Below are positions 1 through 6,827 of a stretch of DNA of 13,757 bases, in pieces (within the stretch, counting starts at the first letter, position 1; each line of letters starts with the position of its first letter). The stretch lies in assembly GCA_002292185.1 (NCBI GenBank), contig DBBL01000082.1, forward strand, positions 4,406 through 18,162, given 5' to 3'. The notes under the pieces were generated by a model. The model did no database searches. It was not told the DNA's origin and saw nothing but the letters and a program-made list of their open reading frames with translations. A program made the position numbers and the translations under genes. The DNA is from Akkermansiaceae bacterium UBA985. Lineage in GTDB: Bacteria; Verrucomicrobiota; Verrucomicrobiia; Verrucomicrobiales; Akkermansiaceae.

Positions 1-188
1 ACAACGCCTAAGTAGGCCTTGCCGTCATAGGTATCGACGGTGAGTCCGGGGGGGAGTTGCTCTTGGATGATCGCAGGGTCCATCTCCCAGTGCAGAAACA
101 GCAAGTGAGACCATTCCTGCTTCATCACCACGGGTGAGTCTGGCTGGACTCTCTGAGCGAGTCGCTGCGCGTCGGTGGGTGTCATCAT
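1..188 (-). CDS. DUF2071 (YqjF-like) protein, N-terminal part
   Basis: The first 62 codons of a minus-strand gene that leaves the window at base 1. The start is one of two adjacent ATG codons (188-186 or 185-183). The visible protein contains the segment EWSHLLFLHWEMDPAII followed by QLPPGLTVDTYDGKAYLGVV. This matches what I know of the start of DUF2071/YqjF proteins: W..LLFLHW, then LP.GL, then DT.DG.AY.G.V. The family is common in bacteria, usually about 230-250 residues, and its biochemical role is unknown; a fold related to acetoacetate decarboxylase has been suggested. The gene begins 31 nt after the stop codon of the flavin reductase-like gene on the same strand, so the two are probably co-transcribed. 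No Shine-Dalgarno sequence is visible. Confidence 0.85.
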   Translation of the reverse strand, partial: MMTPTDAQRLAQRVQPDSPVVMKQEWSHLLFLHWEMDPAIIQEQLPPGLTVDTYDGKAYLGV

Positions 189-219
189 GGCGGTTTGGAA
201 TCCGGATTTGTAGCAGCCT

Positions 220-840
220 TCAGGGAGTTTCAGGAGCCTTGGCATAAGGAAGACGCGCGTGCTCTGAAATGGTGAAGTAGGTATCGAGTGCGGTAGAGGC
301 CAGAGAGTCATGCTCGCTGATGGAGATAGTGCCGTCCTTGGCGTAGGACTCATCTGGTATGTCGGCGAGCTGGACCTCACCGATGATGAGCTTGGTGCCA
401 TTGGCGGGAATATCGATGATGTCTGCTAAGGTGAGCGCGTAGCGGATCGGGCATTCTTTGACAAAGGGCGCGGTGATGCCCTCATGGATGAGCTCAGTGA
501 GGCCTGTAGCATCAAATTCTGAAACATCGGTAGGATAGCGCGCCGAGCACTGGTGGGCCTGCTCGACTGTCTGGGAGGTGACGTGATTCAAGGTCCAGGA
601 CTTGGTATCGAGAATGTTCTGCAGTGTGTTGCGCTCAACGACGTCAGGGCGGGTGACCATACCGATAAGAAGCGGATAGGAGCCGAGGTGTGTGATGCTA
701 GAGAAAGGAGCGAGGTTAGTAACGCCTGCCAGCGAGCGCGTGCCAACGAGGCAGATCGGCTTGGGGCCAGGTAAGGTGGTGGCAAACTGGACCCTCTCCA
801 GTTTCTCCATGTTGGCCATATCGGCAGCAGTAATAATCAC
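220..840 (-). CDS. Flavin reductase-like protein (FMN-binding split barrel)
   Basis: A 206-residue cytoplasmic protein of the flavin reductase-like (FMN-binding split-barrel) family. The diagnostic part is residues about 25-65: GPKPICLVGT, then G-TNLAPFSS, THLGS and a following RPD. In this family these segments bind FMN. The exact substrate (free flavin, a flavodoxin-like partner or a small molecule) cannot be read from sequence. The chosen start is GTG at 840-838. It gives an N-terminus (MIITAADMANMEKLERVQF) that lines up in length with family members beginning M-x-x-T-x-x-D. ATG codons at 819 and 810 are possible alternatives. There is no Shine-Dalgarno sequence. The DUF2071 gene follows after 31 nt, which suggests a two-gene transcript. 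Confidence 0.87.
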   Translation of the reverse strand: MIITAADMANMEKLERVQFATTLPGPKPICLVGTRSLAGVTNLAPFSSITHLGSYPLLIGMVTRPDVVERNTLQNILDTKSWTLNHVTSQTVEQAHQCSARYPTDVSEFDATGLTELIHEGITAPFVKECPIRYALTLADIIDIPANGTKLIIGEVQLADIPDESYAKDGTISISEHDSLASTALDTYFTISEHARLPYAKAPETP

Positions 841-841
841 G

Positions 842-1081
842 TCTCAAGATTACCAAGATATCCGAGTCCGCAAATACTTTATTGAACTCTTTGCAGTGCC
901 GCTACTTGCTCATGGTCTTTGGGTGGAGCGCGAGCCGTTGGCCTGTGGAAGCCGAGCTCTATAGGCGAGAATGCGAAACGAGCCGGTCATTTCTCTGGAA
1001 AATATTAGCTCGATAGGCGTTCACCTTGAATGAACCTTAGCTAGGAATATAGCCGCGAGGTTGGTTATTGATAAACCTTTA
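842..1081. other. Intergenic spacer with inverted repeats, no gene seen
   Basis: 240 bases between two minus-strand genes. I see no coding region. It holds a short inverted repeat GTTCA/TGAAC at 1019-1035 and a 16-base palindrome at 1069-1084 that overlaps the stop codon of the gene to its right. No T-tract terminator and no convincing promoter was recognised, although a promoter for the flavin reductase-like gene should lie here. Confidence 0.5.
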
Positions 1082-1084
1082 TCA
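1069..1084. repeat. 16-bp palindrome across a stop codon
   Basis: Plus strand TGATAAA-CC-TTTATCA: two perfect 7-base arms separated by 2 bases. The right arm includes the stop codon (1082-1084) of the secreted protein gene. A 2-base loop is poor for an RNA terminator hairpin, so this is more like a DNA operator-type palindrome, or chance in an A/T-rich stretch. Confidence 0.4.
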
Positions 1085-2218
1085 CAGCCGTGGCAGAGCA
1101 TCCATGGCACCCTTTTTGGTGAAGGCGTTCATTCTGGCGTCACTTGCTGTGGAGGCGATGATTTCGCCCTTAAAGAGCACAACCGCGGCGTAACCGCGAT
1201 AGGATGCGTAGCCTGTCGTGAATGATTCCTGAGACTCGTAACGGTCACTGGGAAGGATCTTGACGGTATTAGTCTTTCTCATGACAGAGACGTATTCGGG
1301 ATCGGTGTCTGTTTTGCCAATGAAGCAGAAATCGAAGGTGATTTCCGTGGGAAACGAGCTCCTGTTTTCAAAGCTAACTATCTGAACGTATTTTCCACCG
1401 CTCTTTCTCGACGGGTTTGATTTTCGCTTGATGTCCGCCGAGATATTGGGCTGACGATCGGCGGATCCCGGGTCTGCCTTTCTGAGTTCGTTCCAGCGGG
1501 CCTCGTGTTCGGCTTTAGTCCGTTGAAAGCGATAAGTAGGTCCATCTGGTATGCGATATTTGGGGGCAAGAACCCTGCTCCAGGGAAGCGGTTTTGGTCG
1601 CTTGGCTGCTTCGGCTTTCCGCTTGGCTTCTTGTTCGATGCTTGTTTGCTTTGACGTCGCATATGAACGAAGCTTTTTTCCATATGTAATCGTGCGAGTG
1701 TCGAATTTGGAGGGGTCATCGGTGACGCGCTGCTTAGTGGGTGAGGTCAGCTCCACATTGCAAAACGAACGGGAAAACGTGGGCACGTGCTGAACCGGAA
1801 TTATATACTGAAACACGACCTCCTTGCCCTGGTCCGCGCCATCACTGATGGTTCTTCTGAATACTCCTTCGCTATTGAACAATCCGAGATAGTGGGCCTC
1901 CCGCCAGGCATCATAGATCGCAGTTCTTGCTAGCTCAGCATACTTGTAATCTACATCGCTGCGCATCGCGTATGCTCGCTTGAGTAGGTCTTTGGGTGGG
2001 GGGCCTGCGCTGCGGGATGATTGCTCGAGAGTATTCAAGATGCCAACGAGCCGCCCCGCGACCTCAGAGAGGTGGCTTGCATCGACGCTCTGGTCCATTT
2101 TTCCGGGCTGGAGCATTTTTGACAAGTTTGTAGCTTTTACATCCCTTTTCTGTTGGGCCTCTACAATGGGAGCAAGCGCCATGAGAGTGGTGATTACGAG
2201 CGTGCAATAAACATTCAT
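1082..2218 (-). CDS. Secreted protein of unknown function
   Basis: A 378-residue protein that I do not recognise. Residues 1-21 (MNVYCTLVITTLMALAPIVEA) form a Sec signal peptide with likely cleavage before QQKR. Residues 190-275 are rich in Lys, Arg, Glu and Pro and look like a charged linker. Residues 275-378 look like a beta-rich C-terminal domain (KYVQIVSFENRSSFP, then EITFDFCFIG, later GYAAVVLFKGEIIASTASD). The pattern 'inter-strand aromatic residues, then a G-E-I-I-A-S-TAS end' reminds me of uncharacterised verrucomicrobial secreted proteins, from memory only. The ATG at 2218 is chosen over an upstream ATG at 2350 because it has a perfect AAGGAGG sequence 5 nt ahead and creates the signal peptide. 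The upstream 44 codons are read as leader. This is the only gene here with a strong ribosome binding site. Confidence 0.8.
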   Translation of the reverse strand: MNVYCTLVITTLMALAPIVEAQQKRDVKATNLSKMLQPGKMDQSVDASHLSEVAGRLVGILNTLEQSSRSAGPPPKDLLKRAYAMRSDVDYKYAELARTAIYDAWREAHYLGLFNSEGVFRRTISDGADQGKEVVFQYIIPVQHVPTFSRSFCNVELTSPTKQRVTDDPSKFDTRTITYGKKLRSYATSKQTSIEQEAKRKAEAAKRPKPLPWSRVLAPKYRIPDGPTYRFQRTKAEHEARWNELRKADPGSADRQPNISADIKRKSNPSRKSGGKYVQIVSFENRSSFPTEITFDFCFIGKTDTDPEYVSVMRKTNTVKILPSDRYESQESFTTGYASYRGYAAVVLFKGEIIASTASDARMNAFTKKGAMDALPRL

Positions 2219-2223
2219 CAAGG

Positions 2224-2233
2224 CCTCCTTCTT
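2224..2233 (-). promoter_or_regulatory. Strong Shine-Dalgarno sequence AAGAAGGAGG
   Basis: Minus-strand AAGAAGGAGG ends 5 nt before the ATG at 2218-2216. It complements the anti-Shine-Dalgarno end of 16S rRNA almost perfectly and decides the start of the secreted protein gene. No other gene in the window has a comparable sequence. Confidence 0.85.
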
Positions 2234-2343
2234 AAAGAGGACCACGGAAGCTGTCCATTGGGAAATTTCTGAGAGGCCAGCGGGTAAAGAAGAAGCGTTG
2301 CTCTCGCTTGCTATATGGCTTGCCTTATCTGCCGAGGCTGAAG

Positions 2344-2355
2344 AGGTCATGACCT
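2344..2355. repeat. 12-bp perfect palindrome after a stop codon
   Basis: AGGTCATGACCT is its own reverse complement. It lies immediately after the stop codon (2358-2356) of the amine oxidase-like gene on the minus strand, 126 nt upstream of the next gene's start. It could be a protein binding site, but one copy gives no statistical support. Confidence 0.35.
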
Positions 2356-3657
2356 TTATGCTCCTATCGATGCCAACAGCGCCGCTGCCGTCTGATTGCC
2401 AGAAATGATCGCTCCCTCGATCGAAGCACTAGTGGTGTGGTCACCACAGATCATGATGTCGTCGATTTTGAGGAAGCCTTTTGGCGCTTCAGTATGATTT
2501 CCTGTGTCTGCCTCTGTGTCGTTCTGTTGATTTTCCTCAGGAGCTTGCTCAGGTAGGGCATGTTTGATGATGTCCGTTCTGAGGTGCTGCCAGCCATCGA
2601 CCTGCTCACCGAACCATGCTGCCAGTTCCTTTTTCACCTCAGTGGGAATGTGCTCGTCTCTGTGCAGTCCGAGCAGAGATACAGAAATCAGTGACTTGCC
2701 CTCAGGCGCGTAGAGTGGGCTGACATCAGAGGGAACACAGACATTGTTCACCAGGCCCTTGCTGCTGCCATTGAGCGCGATGATCGCCTCCTTGAGCGGG
2801 GACTTATCCGCAGCGTAATAGACATTGGTAACGGAGCGCCATTCAGGGGCACGGCTGCTGAAGCTGGGAATGAACTCGCTCGTTTGTGACGCCTGAGTGG
2901 CAAGCACCACATGGCTGCCTTGTAGCACGCTGCCATTGGCAAGTGTCACTGATGAGCATGTCACGGAGGTAGCAGGGGAGTTGATCCGGATCGTCTCTGC
3001 GGGCAGTCTGCGGGCGAGTTGCAGCGGGATGCTGCCCATACCACGTGCGGGCAGGGTAGCACTACCTTGGCTAAACATCTTGAAGGTGAACTCAAACATG
3101 CGGCTAGAAGTGCGGAGCTCGGTTTCGAGGAAAATACCGCCATAAAAGCATCGGAAGAAGCCGTTGATCATTTTCTCACTGAAGCCAAATTCCCTCAGAA
3201 AACTCTCTGTTGATTGATCCTTATGATGGCGGATTTCTTCTTCAGAGCTGCCCAAGGTCTGGAACCTCAACAGCGCGACGCGCATCTTATCTGCCAGGCT
3301 ACCAATCGAAGAAAGCGCACTGCCGATCAGGTAGCGGGGTCTTCTGAAAACATCCATGACACGCTTCAGGCCCTTGCCATCATAGACGATCGCACCTGGC
3401 TCAAAGGCCTGCAGCTCGAGTGCCTCTAGATCAAGCAGCTCGCCAGCCTGTGGGTATGCACTCAGATAGACCTGGAAACCACGATCTAAAAGAAAGCCAT
3501 CCACTTGATCCGTGCGGACTCGGCCACCGACACCATCACTGGCCTCGATAACGTGCACAGGAATGCCCGCTTGATGCAGGCGCAAAGCACAGGTGAGACC
3601 ACTGAGCCCAGCACCGACGATGAGCACTGGAAAAGAAGGGTGACTTTTCTGAATCAT
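2356..3657 (-). CDS. FAD-dependent amine oxidase / desaturase-like oxidoreductase
   Basis: A 433-residue flavoprotein of the NAD(P)/FAD-dependent oxidoreductase group that includes amine oxidases, protoporphyrinogen oxidase and phytoene desaturases. The N-terminal dinucleotide-binding fold is clear: VLIVGAGLSG at 11-20, the ribose-binding acid E38 in HVIEAS, and GVGGRVRT at 42-49. The C-terminal FAD motif is MICGDHTTSASIEGAIISGNQTAA (from about 402). Residues about 369-394 are an unusual acidic, Gln/Asn/Glu-rich insert just before that motif. No signal peptide is visible, so it should be cytoplasmic or peripheral. ATG at 3657 is preferred over a GTG three codons upstream (3666). The gene follows the FAD-linked oxidase gene by 59 nt on the same strand, so an operon and a shared pathway are likely. 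The substrate is unknown. Confidence 0.88.
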   Translation of the reverse strand: MIQKSHPSFPVLIVGAGLSGLTCALRLHQAGIPVHVIEASDGVGGRVRTDQVDGFLLDRGFQVYLSAYPQAGELLDLEALELQAFEPGAIVYDGKGLKRVMDVFRRPRYLIGSALSSIGSLADKMRVALLRFQTLGSSEEEIRHHKDQSTESFLREFGFSEKMINGFFRCFYGGIFLETELRTSSRMFEFTFKMFSQGSATLPARGMGSIPLQLARRLPAETIRINSPATSVTCSSVTLANGSVLQGSHVVLATQASQTSEFIPSFSSRAPEWRSVTNVYYAADKSPLKEAIIALNGSSKGLVNNVCVPSDVSPLYAPEGKSLISVSLLGLHRDEHIPTEVKKELAAWFGEQVDGWQHLRTDIIKHALPEQAPEENQQNDTEADTGNHTEAPKGFLKIDDIMICGDHTTSASIEGAIISGNQTAAALLASIGA

Positions 3658-3716
3658 GTAGAGCACACTGATAGCCGATTAGCACGAGCTGTCAATGTGC
3701 ATGAGGTGGACATATG

Positions 3717-5216
3717 TCAGCGCTGAATGCTTCCGTATTTTAGGTAGAACTGATTTTGGAATAGTTCCTGAGGATCGTACTTGCGTTTGAGTGTGAAAAA
3801 CTCAGAGGCCTTTGGGTAGGCTCGGTGAAATTGCTTTTGCGTGGCATGCAGTCGGTAGGGTAGGTAGTAGCGGCCCTTGTTCTCAAGGGCAGCATCAATC
3901 AACTCGTGGGTAAGTGACTCCATGGCACGCTCTCCGGCATCCGTCCTTTGCTGAACGTAGAGCATGACAAAGGCGATCATCTGCTGGTCTGCGTAACGCA
4001 GGAAGGTATCTTCATCGCGCTCGACACTGCGCACGGTGACATTGAGTAAGTTGGGTTCGTGTTCCCTGAGAATATCGCGCATCGCACTGACAAATTTAGG
4101 CGCTCGGTGCCGCGGCACAAAGTACTCGTGCAGGATATCGGTGGTCTCGGTGCTGCGGTTCTCGAACACCTCCACGCCCTCGTTGAAGAGTTGGTTGCGT
4201 GAGATGTTCTTGTCTTTCAGGGTAGGTTGTAGCTTGGTCTCTGCATTCCAGCGCAGTTTCTTGCCGAAGTCGCTCTCTGCTGAGCCACGGAACACGCTGC
4301 GCCGTAGCTCGATCATGGTTGGCTCAGTGAGTTCCTCGGTTTGGCCGCCGGGCACAGAGTAAAAGGCATTGAGAATGACCTCTCCGAGTAAATCTTCAGG
4401 CACGATGCTCATGCGGGCGTAGACCATCTGTAGGCCCGGCTGGTTTTTGATCTTACTGTCAAAGGTCGCCATGGATTCGTCTGCGGGCACGATGTGCTGC
4501 TCAATCCTGTAGAGCTCGTTAGGCACCACACGGAGCTCCACATCCAGAATGATGCCAAACAAGCCGTAGCCTCCAAGTGCCAGTGAAAATAGCTCGCGGT
4601 TCTCTTCCCGGCTGCAGCGCTGAGTAGTGCCGTCTGCGAGCATGATCCGGAATGACTCAACACTCGAGGCGATGGGTGGGCGGCCGTATTGCCAGCCGTG
4701 GCAGTTGACACTGATTGAGCCGCCAACAGAGAAGGAGTCGTTGGACTGCATGATGGCCACTGATTTACCGAGCTTGTTGAGGTAAGGTAGGATGTCTGAC
4801 CAAAGGGCACCGCTCTGCACCTTGAGGATATTACGCTCCGCATCCAGCTCCATGCCGTTCCAGGAATTGGTGTCGATGACGATGCCATCCGGATAGATGG
4901 TATGACCGCCCATGCTGTGTTTGGCCCCCGCGATGGAAATTTTCAAACGATTAGCCTGTGCCCGTTCGAGTAGCTCGGCAAGCTGTGCTTCAGTATCATC
5001 AGTGTCGACGGGGATATGCCAAACCTCGCTGACCCTTGTTTGGTTTAAGCGACTTGCATCGTCGACGTGGCCGGGTGGTAATCCGTCCCGTGTTTTATGC
5101 TTACCTGAGATAGTCTTACTCAGTTGGATCGCAGGATTGATCGAAAAGCCAGCCAACGCCAGTAGCGAAATCAAGATAATCGCTCGAATAATACGACGTC
5201 GTATGTGTTTCTTCAT
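3717..5216 (-). CDS. Membrane-anchored FAD-linked oxidase (PCMH/VAO type)
   Basis: A 499-residue oxidoreductase of the FAD-binding PCMH (vanillyl-alcohol oxidase) fold. Residues 1-25 (MKKHIRRRIIRAIILISLLAL) are a basic stretch plus hydrophobic segment, giving a signal anchor or signal peptide. The FAD domain follows: IAGAKHSMGGH at about 95-105, where H100 sits where the family often attaches FAD covalently, then GALWSDILPYL and SVGGSISVNCHGWQYG at about 163-178. The C-terminus has KRKYDPQELFQNQFYLKYG, the usual end of this fold, but not the HWGK-type motif of sugar-lactone oxidases. A start at 5264 (ATG, 16 codons upstream) is also open. I prefer 5216 because the bases before it (CCCAACCCATCAACCACG) resemble the A/C-rich leaders of neighbouring genes and the extra residues are low in complexity. 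The amine oxidase-like gene is next downstream. Confidence 0.85.
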   Translation of the reverse strand: MKKHIRRRIIRAIILISLLALAGFSINPAIQLSKTISGKHKTRDGLPPGHVDDASRLNQTRVSEVWHIPVDTDDTEAQLAELLERAQANRLKISIAGAKHSMGGHTIYPDGIVIDTNSWNGMELDAERNILKVQSGALWSDILPYLNKLGKSVAIMQSNDSFSVGGSISVNCHGWQYGRPPIASSVESFRIMLADGTTQRCSREENRELFSLALGGYGLFGIILDVELRVVPNELYRIEQHIVPADESMATFDSKIKNQPGLQMVYARMSIVPEDLLGEVILNAFYSVPGGQTEELTEPTMIELRRSVFRGSAESDFGKKLRWNAETKLQPTLKDKNISRNQLFNEGVEVFENRSTETTDILHEYFVPRHRAPKFVSAMRDILREHEPNLLNVTVRSVERDEDTFLRYADQQMIAFVMLYVQQRTDAGERAMESLTHELIDAALENKGRYYLPYRLHATQKQFHRAYPKASEFFTLKRKYDPQELFQNQFYLKYGSIQR

Positions 5217-5351
5217 CGTGGTTGATGGGTTGGGGTTTGCTGACGCGCTCGGGCGCTTACTCATATAATGACCGATGAATACGGAATCTTTTTAAGTGAC
5301 AATGAGTTAGCCTACATGATCGGTGCGCTGATGCCAGTATATTTAATGGGG

Positions 5352-5428
5352 GTTCTTGGTTGCTGGTCGTTTTACCTTCTCGCTTGCTGCTTTCCGCTTT
5401 CAGTATTCAGTATTCAGTATTGCCTATT
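5352..5428. repeat. Imperfect heptanucleotide array (11 units)
   Basis: Eleven consecutive 7-base units can be laid end to end without gaps across the spacer between the FAD-linked oxidase and the sulfatase. The clearest are three identical CAGTATT units at 5401-5421, followed by GCCTATT. Units to the left are more degenerate (for example CTGCTTT and CCGCTTT), but T at position 6 is kept in all eleven. This resembles the short tandemly repeated repetitive sequences known from cyanobacteria. The rest of the spacer (5217-5351 and 5429-5513) shows no gene and no convincing promoter. Confidence 0.7.
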
Positions 5429-5513
5429 CATAGCTCAGAGGTGAAAGTTCAGTTGTATTTTACCCGTATTTGATCCGCCTACTTCTGCTTTTTCTGCCTT
5501 CAAATCATATACC

Positions 5514-6803
5514 ATGCGTCATTCATTCAGTTTTTTAGCCGTTCTTATCGGCGTCTTCGCCGCAGCATCTCTCCATGCCGCTCCATCTGAGGAGGTATCT
5601 GAGGAGCCATCTCAGGCACCACCTAATATCGTGCTCATCATTAGCGATGACCACGGCTTTCCCGACTACGGCTTCATGGGTCATCCTGACATTCAGACTC
5701 CGCATCTGGACCGCCTGGCCTCAGAAAGTCATGTCTACACCCGTGGCTATGTCAGCACGCCTCTCTGCTGCCCCTCGCTGACCACCATGCAGACCGGGCT
5801 CTACGCCTACCAGCATGGCTACACCGGCAATGATCCAGCAGAGGGTGGGGATCGTCAGCCATGGCTCGATCGCTACAAGACCACGCCACAATTACCACTG
5901 ATGCTGCAAGAAAAAGGCTATCTCAGCCTACACACCGGCAAGTTCTGGCAAAAGGATCCTGCAATCGCCGGCTTCACCCACACCATGGGTGCGACGGGAC
6001 GCCATGGCTCAAGCGAGTCACTAGGCATTGGCCGTAATGGTATGCAGCCCGTCTATGACTTTATTGATGAGGCTCAGGACAAGCAGAAGCCATTCCTCGT
6101 CTGGTATGCGCCGTTTCTGCCACACACACCGCATAATCCTCCCGAGCGCTTGCTGAGCAAATACCAGCACCTCGGACACAGTGCAAAGTATTATGCCATG
6201 GTCGAATGGCTTGATGAGACCTGTGGTGAACTGCTCGGCTACCTCAAGTCAAAGGGGCTCGAGGAGAACACCGTGGTGATGTTTGTTTCTGACAACGGCT
6301 GGCCTGGTAAAGATAAAGTGTATCCCTCTGAACTCGGCATGCGCACGCCCATCACCATCAAGTGGCCAGGCAAGGTAGAGCCGAAGATGGATGTATCCAA
6401 CATGGCGAGTAACATTGACCTGGCGCCCACCATTCTGAGTATCGCAGGACTAGAGACACATCCGATGATGCCCGGTATTGATTTATTAGACTTCGATGTG
6501 GTCGAGAAGCGTAAGTATGTCTTCGGTGATAATTACCACCATGACATGGTTCAGGCAGATCGCCCCGAAGCATCACTACGAGCCCGCGTGCTGGTCAGTA
6601 AGCAGTGGAAGCTGATCGTCTGGCAAGAGAAGCAACCAGACCTTCGCAAGATACCATGGCAGACTAAGCCACCTGCCGATCAAGTGGAGCTCTTCAATCT
6701 TCAGCTCGACCCCTTCGAGCAAACTAACCTTGCCGCAGCTCGCCCCGACCTTGTCAAAGCACTCCGCGCTGAGCTCGACGCATGGTGGACGCCGAGGGAA
6801 TAG
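5514..6803 (+). CDS. Secreted sulfatase-like hydrolase with C-C-P-S-L motif
   Basis: A 429-residue protein of the type I sulfatase (alkaline phosphatase-like) superfamily. Residues 1-22 are a signal peptide (MRHSFSFLAVLIGVFAAASLHA). Metal-binding D45-D46 lie in NIVLIISDDHG. The signature region is C85-C86-P87-S88-L89, then x4 and T94-G95. Sulfatases normally have C/S-x-P-S-R, where the Cys becomes formylglycine; here the Arg position is Leu (CTG at 5778-5780). Other family residues are present: HTGK at 140-143, PFLPHTPH at 200-207, SDNG with D260 and N261, and ELGMRTP at 273-279. It would cleave sulfate esters, probably from polysaccharides, outside the cytoplasm if active. It stands alone on the plus strand with repeat arrays on both sides. 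No sulfatase-maturing enzyme gene is in the window. Confidence 0.93.
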   Translation: MRHSFSFLAVLIGVFAAASLHAAPSEEVSEEPSQAPPNIVLIISDDHGFPDYGFMGHPDIQTPHLDRLASESHVYTRGYVSTPLCCPSLTTMQTGLYAYQHGYTGNDPAEGGDRQPWLDRYKTTPQLPLMLQEKGYLSLHTGKFWQKDPAIAGFTHTMGATGRHGSSESLGIGRNGMQPVYDFIDEAQDKQKPFLVWYAPFLPHTPHNPPERLLSKYQHLGHSAKYYAMVEWLDETCGELLGYLKSKGLEENTVVMFVSDNGWPGKDKVYPSELGMRTPITIKWPGKVEPKMDVSNMASNIDLAPTILSIAGLETHPMMPGIDLLDFDVVEKRKYVFGDNYHHDMVQADRPEASLRARVLVSKQWKLIVWQEKQPDLRKIPWQTKPPADQVELFNLQLDPFEQTNLAAARPDLVKALRAELDAWWTPRE

Positions 6804-6825
6804 TGAATTGAGAATAGTGAATGGC
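6798..6825. repeat. Heptanucleotide array over the sulfatase stop codon
   Basis: Four 7-base units: GAATAGT, GAATTGA, GAATAGT and GAATGGC. The 11-mer GAATAGTGAAT occurs at 6798-6808 and 6812-6822, exactly 14 bases apart. The sulfatase stop codon TAG (6801-6803) lies inside the first unit. The words are close to the reverse complement of the CAGTATT array before the gene (GAATACTGAAT versus GAATAGTGAAT). Confidence 0.6.
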
Positions 6826-6827
6826 CG

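Noticed and set aside
1378..1719. 113-codon minus-strand open frame in another phase
   Set aside because: Overlaps the charged linker of the secreted protein; Arg/Pro-rich composition is an out-of-frame artefact.
2219..2350. N-terminal extension of the secreted protein to an ATG at 2350
   Set aside because: The 44 added residues have no protein character, bury the signal peptide, and the ATG at 2218 has a perfect Shine-Dalgarno sequence 5 nt ahead.
4409..4888. 159-codon minus-strand open frame in another phase
   Set aside because: Inside the FAD-linked oxidase gene on the same strand; Ser/Thr-rich composition typical of an out-of-frame reading.
5265..5345. Promoter for the FAD-linked oxidase (TTGTCA with a TATTCA box)
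   Set aside because: The spacing is only 15 bases and the -10 match is weak, so it does not meet a useful standard.
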